From the IMG/VR virus record IMGVR_UViG_3300045049_000502, positions 1 to 21,973 of that record: 21,973 nt of DNA, one strand, 5' to 3'. Under the pieces are notes generated by a model, which was given only the letters and a program-made list of their open reading frames with translations, ran no database searches and was not told the origin of the DNA. The stretch is from a virus. Made by a program: the position numbers and the translations under genes. Below are positions 1 to 6,396 of the stretch, piece after piece; position 1 is the stretch's first letter, and each line of letters opens with the position of its first letter.

Positions 1-181
1 CGTCGTAATCCTTGCCGGCCTTGATCGCCTGGGCAAAGATCGTCGGGTTGGAGGTGAGCCCGGTCACCGCCTTCTGCTCGCGATAACCAAGCAAGGTGCC
101 GTCACCCAGCATGCCGCGGGTGATGTTATCCAACCACAGACTCTGGCCGAGCCCATGGAGCGTGCGGGTCGGTTGTTCCAT
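1..181 (-). CDS. tal: Transaldolase, N-terminal 60 residues (runs off the window)
   Basis: Transaldolase moves a dihydroxyacetone unit between sugar phosphates in the non-oxidative pentose phosphate pathway, in the cytoplasm. Read on the minus strand from ATG at 181-179, the visible 60 residues hold two family landmarks: SLWLDNITRGML near residues 14-24 and VTGLTSNPTIF near residues 39-49, the beta-1 and beta-2 segments of the transaldolase barrel. A good ribosome binding site (AAGGAGT) lies 6 bases upstream of the ATG. The rest of the gene lies beyond position 1, so I cannot tell a plain transaldolase from a transaldolase/phosphoglucose isomerase fusion. The gene has the same strand as the HAD gene upstream, 169 bases away. 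It is chromosomal, outside the integrated element. Confidence 0.88.
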   Translation of the reverse strand, partial: MEQPTRTLHGLGQSLWLDNITRGMLGDGTLLGYREQKAVTGLTSNPTIFAQAIKAGKDYD

Positions 182-350
182 TGCAGTACTCCTTCATGAA
201 ATGAGGCGAATATTTCGATCAGGCCGAGCGCAACGCATTGCGACAGGGCCGCGAATCCGGCCGGCAGGGTAGCAAGATCGATGTCACGGTCTGATGACCG
301 TTAGGACTATACGCCTGAAGGCCGCGCCCCGGCACCCGGCGCACGGACCG

Positions 351-944
351 CTAGGCCATTTCCTGCCAGCGATAGAACTTCTTGTGCGCCATCGCGAGCA
401 TGGCGAGATCTTCCTTGGTGTCGCCGTAGGCATAGACCAGCGGAAAATCTTCGGGCGTGCACAGCTCGCGCACGCGGCGGCATTTTTCTGCGCTGACGCA
501 TTGCGCGCCCTGAAAGCGTCCGGTGAGCACGCCGTTTTCGGCGTGCAGCCGCGAACAGATCAGCTCCAGGCCGTGCTGCTCGCACCATGGAGAAAGATAG
601 GTATCCAACGCGCCGGACACGACCAGCACCTTGTCGCCGCGCGATCGATGCCAATGAATGCGTTCCAGTGCTGTCGGCCGCACGATCGCGGGCAGGCATT
701 CCTGCGCAAAATGCCGGCCTGCGCGCTTCAACGCATCCGCATGCAAGCCACGAAAACCGAAATGCACGACCCGCGCGCGAATCTCGTTCGCGGAAACTAA
801 GCCCAGCCGATAACCAGCCACCAGCGGCGCAAAAAACGGGGCGCCAAGCACACGCCGGAAACGCGGCGTGGCAAAGCGCACGAACGCGCCGAAGGTTTCC
901 TTGTGGGTGATCGTTCCATCGAAATCGAACAGGGCAAGGTTCAT
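351..944 (-). CDS. HAD-IB family phosphatase (SerB/CicA-like)
   Basis: A 197-residue haloacid dehalogenase superfamily hydrolase, subfamily IB, cytoplasmic. All four motifs are present: DFDGT with nucleophile Asp7 and acid/base Asp9, motif II Ser110 in VVSGA, motif III Lys154, and motif IV GDTKED with Asp175 and Asp179. Phosphoserine phosphatase and the CicA-type enzymes belong to this subfamily, but the substrate cannot be read from sequence. I start the gene at 944 because motif I then sits at residue 6, as is usual. The frame stays open upstream to 1037, but that extension has no family character. The Shine-Dalgarno at 944 is weak, so the start is not certain. It is the last chromosomal gene before the element and is probably unrelated to it. 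Confidence 0.85.
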   Translation of the reverse strand: MNLALFDFDGTITHKETFGAFVRFATPRFRRVLGAPFFAPLVAGYRLGLVSANEIRARVVHFGFRGLHADALKRAGRHFAQECLPAIVRPTALERIHWHRSRGDKVLVVSGALDTYLSPWCEQHGLELICSRLHAENGVLTGRFQGAQCVSAEKCRRVRELCTPEDFPLVYAYGDTKEDLAMLAMAHKKFYRWQEMA

Positions 945-1022
945 GCGTGCATGGTTGCCAAGCAGAGGGAAATCGCAGGATACCTTTCTGGAAGCAGAAC
1001 AAGGATTCAGCGCAACAGGAAA

Positions 1023-1061
1023 GCGTGTCGATGACACACGCCATGGAAGTGATCGACACGC
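1023..1061. repeat. 10-bp inverted repeat upstream of the HAD gene
   Basis: GCGTGTCGAT at 1023-1032 is matched perfectly by its reverse complement at 1052-1061, with a 19-base loop. It lies between the HAD gene start and the attachment site, so it could be a regulator site or a transcript hairpin. There is no T-run, so a simple intrinsic terminator is unlikely. Confidence 0.5.
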
Positions 1062-1171
1062 TCAGCTCAACCGCTGATGACGACTGTGGACGTCGATTCC
1101 TGCAATCGCAGCGTGCCAGCGAACAGGCGCCGAGCGGCAGCCGCATCGACGGACCGAAAACAAACGAGATT

Positions 1172-1192
1172 AAGGAATGGTGGCTATGGGTG
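1172..1192. repeat. attL: displaced tRNA-Met 3' end (21-bp direct repeat)
   Basis: Identical over 21 bases to 21847-21867. It contains the complement of the tRNA 3' end (CACCCATAGCCACCA) plus TTCCTT. The two sequences diverge immediately on both sides, as expected for an att core. At this end TGGTGGC (1178-1184) and GCCACCA (1192-1198) form a perfect 7-bp inverted repeat around a 7-base spacer, a layout typical of tyrosine recombinase core sites. The second arm comes from the element, not from the tRNA. Confidence 0.9.
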
Positions 1193-1576
1193 CCACCAAT
1201 TCAGGATCCCAAACCATTGTATTAACAACGCTTGTTGTAGCAACAATTTGAGACATACCCTCAAAGATACCACCATTTACGATGGTGAACGGTTGGTAAC
1301 CAAAACTAAGCAGGCCCCACCATGGGTGCCCTTAAAATCCTTTCCTAGTGCGAAGTGGGTCGTCAGGGGCGTGGGGGGACAGCCCAGCATCAGTCTCGGT
1401 TTGCCGTGAGATTTTCGTTCTGCCGGTTCAACCATCTCATCTTGTGCGACACTTTGTGGCGACAATGTTGCTGCGCAGCTCTCGAAAGGCGCTGCGGAAG
1501 ACCAATATGGATATAAGGGCGACGCTCTGGCGGAACGCCCTTTCTGTCCATAGGCAGCAGCCATAGGAGACGAGCC
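1193..1576. other. Gene-free left end of the element
   Basis: I find no convincing gene in these 384 bases. Visible elements are: TACCACC at 1268-1274, a motif that recurs near the right end at 21721-21727 and inverted at 21669-21675; the inverted repeat CACCAT/ATGGTG (1271-1276, 1282-1287); a stray GGTAACC box (1295-1301) like those in the 3131-3405 cluster; and a 7-bp stem AAGGGCG/CGCCCTT (1515-1521, 1536-1542) just before the Panacea gene. The first two could be integrase arm sites and the last a leader hairpin; all of this is inference. Confidence 0.5.
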
Positions 1577-2113
1577 ATGTCCTATACGGCCCTACAAATT
1601 GCGAATGCCTTTTTGGATCGCGCCAAAAAGGACAACAAACCCCTTACCAACATGAAGTTGCAGAAGCTCCTGTATTTCGCGCAGGGGCACTCCTATGGTT
1701 TGCGCAACAAACGGCTGATCGAGGACGACTGTCAAGCTTGGCAATATGGTCCAGTGTACCCCACGGTCTACCGGGCGTTCAGCCGCTTCGGCGCCGGCCC
1801 CATAACAAGCTTAGCTATTGATGAAACCGATATCGATTGGATGTTTAGCGACGATCCCAGCGCTCAGCCACCCGTCGCAGCCACGCCTAAGAATAAAGAC
1901 GTGAATAGCTTTTTGGATGCCGTGTGGAAGGCATACAAAGACACGTCTGCAGTGCGTTTGTCTGAAATGTCGCACGTATCAAATGGGCCTTGGGCAACAG
2001 CTTGGAAGGCGGGTGTTCGCGGCGCCGTAATCAATGGCGACGAGATCGCGAAGTACTTCAAGAAGGCCAATGCAGCCGCAGCAGCTAAGAAGAAGGACGC
2101 TGCCGGCGCATGA
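1577..2113 (+). CDS. Panacea-domain (DUF4065, SocA/GepA-like) protein, putative antitoxin
   Basis: This 178-residue protein has the Panacea (DUF4065) fold signature: NMKLQKLLYFAQG at residues 25-37 and AWQYGPVYPTVY at 54-65. The Panacea domain is known as a versatile antitoxin domain (PanA) that pairs with many unrelated toxins, and it also occurs in SocA and in phage GepA-type proteins. A ribosome binding site (AGGAG) lies 6 bases upstream of the ATG. The alanine/lysine-rich tail (about 165-178) is probably disordered. The gene overlaps the next one by ATGA (2110-2113), as expected for a translationally coupled two-gene unit. It is the first gene inside the left end, a usual cargo position. 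The family call is firm; the antitoxin role rests on family precedent and on the partner. Confidence 0.83.
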   Translation: MSYTALQIANAFLDRAKKDNKPLTNMKLQKLLYFAQGHSYGLRNKRLIEDDCQAWQYGPVYPTVYRAFSRFGAGPITSLAIDETDIDWMFSDDPSAQPPVAATPKNKDVNSFLDAVWKAYKDTSAVRLSEMSHVSNGPWATAWKAGVRGAVINGDEIAKYFKKANAAAAAKKKDAAGA

Positions 2114-2646
2114 GCGGTGTAGAGGCAGGGACGCCTGAAGGCGACACTGACGACGCTGCGGCCGCCAATGGCGTTGATTATGACGCCGGCGTATCGACAG
2201 AATTCGACGAGATCCTCGAGAGCGTCGACGCTGCTGCAGAGGCTGAAGGCAAGACTGCTGCCGCGAAAGAAAAGGAACTCTTCGAGCAAGAAGGGAAAAT
2301 GGCGCAGCTCAAACTGGCCGCGGAGAAAATTCGCGGGCAAGCGGCGAAGAATCGAGATCGGGAGAAGACGACTGAGTTGCGTGGCGAGTATGCTGAGAAA
2401 GCCTATAGGCTCGCTGCGCGGTCAATATGGTTTTGGATCATCGTCATTGGTGTTGAGATTTACGTGCAACTTCTCTCTCCAGGCGAGAAAAGAGTGCTCA
2501 GTGATCCCGTATTGATCGCGATCACAACTGGGTGCACTGTAAATGTACTTGCGGCATTTCTTGGCGTGATTCGTGGTCTATTTCCCTCTGCATCAAAGGC
2601 GAAGGGAGAGAAGTCTAAAAAAGGAAAGAAAAGCAAAGAAGATTGA
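2110..2646 (+). CDS. Two-TM coiled-coil protein, candidate toxin partner of the Panacea gene
   Basis: A 178-residue protein that I do not recognise by family. Residues 1-30 are acidic and probably disordered, about 31-100 are highly charged, alanine-rich and look like a coiled coil, and two hydrophobic helices follow at about 104-122 and 133-158. The last 20 residues are dominated by lysine (AKGEKSKKGKKSKED). There is no cleavable signal peptide, so it is probably an inner membrane protein. Its ATG overlaps the Panacea stop codon, so the two are probably co-translated. Membrane proteins are among the known toxin types neutralised by Panacea domains, which makes a membrane-depolarising toxin the leading guess. 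It could instead be a membrane effector of an anti-phage system. Confidence 0.6.
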   Translation: MSGVEAGTPEGDTDDAAAANGVDYDAGVSTEFDEILESVDAAAEAEGKTAAAKEKELFEQEGKMAQLKLAAEKIRGQAAKNRDREKTTELRGEYAEKAYRLAARSIWFWIIVIGVEIYVQLLSPGEKRVLSDPVLIAITTGCTVNVLAAFLGVIRGLFPSASKAKGEKSKKGKKSKED

Positions 2647-2750
2647 CAGCCCCGCTTCAGCGGTGTTTTTCATGTCTGACGACGAAGTGCTATGAACACA
2701 TATCGCGTCACTCCGAAAGCCACGCGGTAACCATCAGGCTGCCGGAGCTA

Positions 2751-3038
2751 TCAGGATCTCTGAAACCAAGTAGGCACTTTTTCGCCTGGCTCACGCAGAT
2801 TCTCGCAAGCGAACCCCACGAAGTCGCACGCTGCCTCATGTGCAGTCAAATTTGGGGGAATCCGTTCCGCTGCATAAAACGCATCGTCCATATGGCCAAG
2901 TATGCCGGTAGCAGAAAAGATATGACGCTGACTCAGCGCCTCATTCGGCTCTAAAGAAAGGTTGACAGCGTTTGCGAGCAACGCGGTCTGCACTTCGGTG
3001 ATGAACTGGAATTTCTTCCACGTGAATTCGTTCGACAA
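2751..3038 (-). CDS. Small hypothetical protein with TTG start
   Basis: A 95-residue protein that I do not recognise. It starts with TTG at 3038-3036, 6 bases after a perfect AAAGGAGG ribosome binding site, which is the strongest evidence that it is real and fixes the start. The composition is that of a soluble, mixed alpha/beta protein, with no membrane segment and no obvious DNA-binding motif. A segment around residues 25-55 (LSLEPNEALSQRHIFSATGI and what follows) looks helical. A plus-strand frame covering 2643-2954 is its antisense shadow. The GGTAAYC box cluster lies directly upstream (3131-3405), so the cluster may be its regulatory region. It stands alone between the Panacea pair and the Rhs locus and could belong to either or neither. 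Confidence 0.6.
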   Translation of the reverse strand: MSNEFTWKKFQFITEVQTALLANAVNLSLEPNEALSQRHIFSATGILGHMDDAFYAAERIPPNLTAHEAACDFVGFACENLREPGEKVPTWFQRS

Positions 3039-3130
3039 GGGCGTCCTCCTTTACTTAAGTATCCAATGACGGTGCATGTGCACGGGCCGAAGTAATGAAG
3101 ACTACCAAAATGTCCGGGTCGTTCGGAAAA

Positions 3131-3405
3131 AGGTAATCAAGGTAACCAAGTGTGCAAAAGAGTCAATTTCATCAATAAGAACAAATGGATACGGACAGTC
3201 GCCAAAGGTAACCTTAAAGTAATCATGAGGTAACTAGTTACCTTCTCAAAAGGTAACCTCCGCAAGACGGCCTGCGTCCGAAAATCAATGACTTAGCAGG
3301 CGATTACCTTTGTGGTTACCGAAAATTACCTCTTGGAGGTAATCTTTCCTGCCTTTAAATTCAATGCGTTATGCCCCGTTTTGAGGCGTGGTTACCTGGA
3401 TTACC
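3131..3405. repeat. Cluster of about 13 GGTAAYC boxes in both orientations
   Basis: Forward boxes (GGTAACC, GGTAATC or one-base variants) start at 3132, 3141, 3207, 3218, 3229, 3252 and 3338. Inverted boxes (GGTTACC/GATTACC or variants) start at 3236, 3302, 3314, 3324, 3390 and 3399. Neighbouring boxes are often 9-12 bases apart, about one helical turn. Two perfect palindromes are formed: AGGTAACTAGTTACCT (3228-3243) and ATTACCTC/GAGGTAAT with a 3-base spacer (3325-3343). Two more GGTAACC boxes lie at 1295-1301 and 2726-2732. This looks like a multi-site binding region, either an operator for the divergent genes or origin iterons. Confidence 0.8.
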
Positions 3406-3783
3406 TTTTTCCGATGTCCCCTGCCATTTTGGGGCGATGACGGCCGCGGGAGTGCTTCGAAACAACCCAAGCATGCGTCGCTTTGCGTCTGCTCGCCGCC
3501 TCGCCGTGGGACCTGCCCCTTTCCGTTCGCCGGCCACTGACGGCGGTGGATATTTGCGTCGAAATCGACCTCTGAAGGCATCGCGGGCGTGGCGGGGGCA
3601 AGCGCGCGGCTGGGATCATCCTCGTGCCCGTCCCTTCGCACACCAAGTGCAGCTTTGCTCTGCGCTTACAGGCAAGGTCTTTCATGACAACAACAACTGC
3701 TTGTAAGAAAAATCCTACGCCACGACGAGCAAAAGGCTTAGAGGCTAAAGATCGATGCGTCACACATTCATCATGAATTCGTG

Positions 3784-3842
3784 TGCATGCTCCCTGAGCT
3801 ATAGGAGCATGCAAGCAGTGGGAGCTTAGTCCGAAGCTAAGC
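3784..3842 (+). promoter_or_regulatory. Two consecutive hairpins in the Rhs leader
   Basis: A perfect 10-bp stem (3784-3793 with 3804-3813, 10-base loop) is followed by a 6-bp stem GCTTAG/CTAAGC (3824-3829 with 3837-3842). They end 46 bases before the first Rhs start codon. No T-run follows, so they may be attenuator-like leader structures or binding sites rather than a terminator. Confidence 0.45.
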
Positions 3843-3888
3843 GGTTCTTGCAGCATTGATATTGGCAGCGTTGTACAGGGGACGATGC

Positions 3889-6396
3889 ATGGATGTGGCT
3901 CGGCGCGTTCGGGAAGACGGTGGTTGCCTAGGCATCACTGCCAAGAACGGAAATAGATCCTGGGAAGGCGTACTTCCGAAGCTGTTGCTCACGATCATGC
4001 GGATGGTTCCGCTTAGCCTGCTGCGACGAAACGATGCAGCCCGTTGGACGCACCAACGTACGTGGCTGATGGTGTTGGTGGTCTGCGGATGCAGCCTCGG
4101 CTTTTTTCCCGCCACGTCTTACGGCCAGAATCTGTACAGCTCACAGACCGAAGCGCTCAATCATTGCCACGCTGAAATCCAGAATGACGAGCAGAACTAT
4201 GCGGGTGGAACGCTGGTTCAGCCCTGTACCGTAGCGAAGGATCCCTGGTACGACTATTACGGCTACATATTCACGTTCACGGCCCCATCGGGACTTTACG
4301 ATCACTCCTCTTTTGACTTTGTCGGCTGGCCCAAATCCGATAAGCCTGCAAAGAGCCTAGGCGCGGTCTGTAATTGCGCCGGAGACCCAATCAATCTCGG
4401 TACCGGCAACGAGTACCGCGACGAGGAAGACGCTGTGCTGGGGGCGCTGGGTTTCCATCGTTACTACAACAGCGCCGCCGCAGTCGCCTCCGCCCATGTT
4501 GGGGCACATTGGCGGCACAGCTTTGATCGCAGCCTGGCGTACTTACCCAACAATAGTCCTGCGACCGTAACGGTATATCGGCCTGATGGCGTGCAAGTGA
4601 GTTTCACCTTGCAGGCAGGCCAGTGGGTGGCCGATACGGATGTGGCGGATCAACTGATCGAGCAAACCGATGCGTCCGGCGCGCCAGCGGGATGGACGTA
4701 TGTGAATGCCGCGACGCGCTATCACGAAGCCTACGACGCCAGCGGAAATCTATTGTCCATCACGGACCCGGATGGGCTGGTCACCACGCTGACCTATAGC
4801 ACGGTATCCACGCCAACCACTGTTGCGCCCGCCTCGGGGCTGCTACTGACCGTGACCGATCCACGCGGGCGCGTCCTGCGCTTTACGTACAACGGGCAGG
4901 GGAATATTTCGTCAGTCACCCAGCCCGATGGGAATACGTTGAGCTATGCCTACGACGCAACGGGCAACTTGATCAAGGTGACCTATCCGGACTCCACGTC
5001 GAAGCAATACGTCTACAACGAAAGCGCGCTGAATGGTGGCGCCAACCAACCCAACGCACTGACCGGCGATATCGATGAAGCCGGCTCACGCTTCACCAGC
5101 ATCGCCTACGACGTGCAAGGGCGCGCAACGATGTCGCGTTTGTCCACCCAGATCGAACTCGTGCAAATCAGCTACGGGTCCAATGGCGGCACAAACGTAA
5201 CCTACCCGGATGGCGTACAGACGAGGCTGGACGTCGTGATGCCCAATGGAACGGTGCACACCAGCTCGGTAAGCACCCCCTGCGGACCGCAATGCCATCA
5301 ACCCCATGCTGCAGCCACCTATGACAACCGCGGTTATCTCGCCACGGCGACCGATTTCAAGGGCAACCTCACCAAGACAACCTACGACGCCAACGGATTG
5401 CTTGATCAACAGATTGACGCGTCGGGTACGACAAGCCAGCGCACGACGAATACCACCTGGAATACATCGCTGCGCGTGCCGTTAACGCGCACGGTGTTGG
5501 ATGCTAGCGGTAATACCGTCGGTAATACGCAATGGGTTTACAACAGCATCGGCCAGGTGCTGGCTCGTTGCGACACCGATCCTTCTAACGGTGCAGCCTC
5601 CGGCTATACCTGTGCCGCTACGGGGACTGTGCCTGCGGGCGTTCGCCGCTGGAACTACACCTACTGCATCGCAGTAGGTACGAATTGTCCGTTGAGTGGC
5701 CTATTGCTTTCCAGTACCGGTCCACGCACTGACCTCACTCAGGCCACGACGTACAGCTACTACGCCAGTAGCAGCGCGACGAATTGCGGCACACCTGGTG
5801 CGGCGTGTTACCAGGCCGGTGACCTGTACAAAGTTACGGACTCCCTTGGTCACGTCACCACGATCGCTTCCTACGATGCGGACGGTCGTATCACACGCAC
5901 CACCGACGCCAACGGTATCAACACAGATATGACGTATACCCCGCGCGGCTGGCTGTCTTCACGCAACGTAGGTGGTGCGACGACAAGTTTCACCTACACC
6001 CCGTACGGTGAGGTGCAGACTGTCACCAATCCCGATGGCGTCGTCATCACCTACGGTTACGACTCGGCGCATCGCTTGGTGAAGATCACCGATGCGCAAA
6101 ACAACTACGTGCAGTACACCCTGGACGCCGCGGGCAACAAAACTGCCGAGCAGGTGTACGACTCAACGGGCGCTTTACACAAGAACCTGAGCCGTACCTT
6201 CAACACGCTGGGCCAGCTCACCAAGGTAATGGACGGTCTCAATCACACCATCTTCGATGCCAGCGCGAGCAATAACTACGACGCGAACGGCAATCTGGTG
6301 CAAAGCGCTGATGGCTTGGGCATCCAACGTCAATTGGGCTACGACGCTCTCAATCGCCTCGTGCAGACGATCGACAACTACAACGGTACGAACTAG
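3889..6396 (+). CDS. Exported Rhs/YD-repeat protein, N-terminal-half paralogue 1
   Basis: An 835-residue protein with a hydrophobic export segment at about residues 59-78 (MVLVVCGCSLGFF then SYGQ), a short cysteine-containing variable region, then a DUF6531-like start (CNCAGDPINLGTGNEYRDEE) and about 20 YD repeats (GxxxxxYDxxGxL type). YD repeats build the hollow beta-cocoon that encloses a toxin in Rhs proteins. It stops at DNYNGTN, before any C-terminal core, so by itself it is only half a shell. I choose ATG 3889 because AGGGGA lies 7 bases upstream and the next gene starts in the same way (AGGGGA then ATGGAT). ATG 3997 would give a more ordinary signal peptide but has no ribosome binding site. 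The next gene is its paralogue. A secreted or periplasmic location is inferred. Confidence 0.8.
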   Translation: MDVARRVREDGGCLGITAKNGNRSWEGVLPKLLLTIMRMVPLSLLRRNDAARWTHQRTWLMVLVVCGCSLGFFPATSYGQNLYSSQTEALNHCHAEIQNDEQNYAGGTLVQPCTVAKDPWYDYYGYIFTFTAPSGLYDHSSFDFVGWPKSDKPAKSLGAVCNCAGDPINLGTGNEYRDEEDAVLGALGFHRYYNSAAAVASAHVGAHWRHSFDRSLAYLPNNSPATVTVYRPDGVQVSFTLQAGQWVADTDVADQLIEQTDASGAPAGWTYVNAATRYHEAYDASGNLLSITDPDGLVTTLTYSTVSTPTTVAPASGLLLTVTDPRGRVLRFTYNGQGNISSVTQPDGNTLSYAYDATGNLIKVTYPDSTSKQYVYNESALNGGANQPNALTGDIDEAGSRFTSIAYDVQGRATMSRLSTQIELVQISYGSNGGTNVTYPDGVQTRLDVVMPNGTVHTSSVSTPCGPQCHQPHAAATYDNRGYLATATDFKGNLTKTTYDANGLLDQQIDASGTTSQRTTNTTWNTSLRVPLTRTVLDASGNTVGNTQWVYNSIGQVLARCDTDPSNGAASGYTCAATGTVPAGVRRWNYTYCIAVGTNCPLSGLLLSSTGPRTDLTQATTYSYYASSSATNCGTPGAACYQAGDLYKVTDSLGHVTTIASYDADGRITRTTDANGINTDMTYTPRGWLSSRNVGGATTSFTYTPYGEVQTVTNPDGVVITYGYDSAHRLVKITDAQNNYVQYTLDAAGNKTAEQVYDSTGALHKNLSRTFNTLGQLTKVMDGLNHTIFDASASNNYDANGNLVQSADGLGIQRQLGYDALNRLVQTIDNYNGTN

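Larger units (their letters stand above)
3039..3888. other. 850-base intergenic region with box cluster and hairpins
   Basis: Between the TTG-start gene and the first Rhs gene there is no gene I trust. Positions 3131-3405 hold the GGTAAYC cluster. Positions 3406-3680 are GC-rich with long overlapping frames on both strands that have no ribosome binding sites. A 30-codon frame at 3684-3776 is basic but unsupported. Positions 3784-3842 hold two hairpins just before the Rhs start. The minus-strand frame from 3856 to 3401 contains VCEGTG and reads on into the box cluster, where the boxes would encode repeated Val-Thr/Val-Ile; it could be a decayed replication-gene region. That last idea is a guess. 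Confidence 0.45.

Noticed and set aside
307-1146. 279-codon minus-strand frame over the HAD gene
   Set aside because: It is out of frame with the HAD motifs, Arg/Ala/Cys-rich as expected of antisense or off-frame GC-rich DNA, and has no domain.
2643-2954. Plus-strand 103-codon frame after the two-TM gene
   Set aside because: Opposite to the TTG-start gene, which has a far better ribosome binding site and a more protein-like composition.
3131-3405. CRISPR array
   Set aside because: The boxes are 7 bases, in both orientations and irregularly spaced; there are no long direct repeats or cas genes.
3684-3776. 30-codon basic frame (MTTTTACKKNPTPRRAK...)
   Set aside because: Weak ribosome binding site and no homology that I know; too short to call.
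3401-3856. Minus-strand 151-codon frame upstream of the Rhs locus
   Set aside because: No ribosome binding site and biased composition. It may be a decayed replication-region sequence, but I cannot support a gene.
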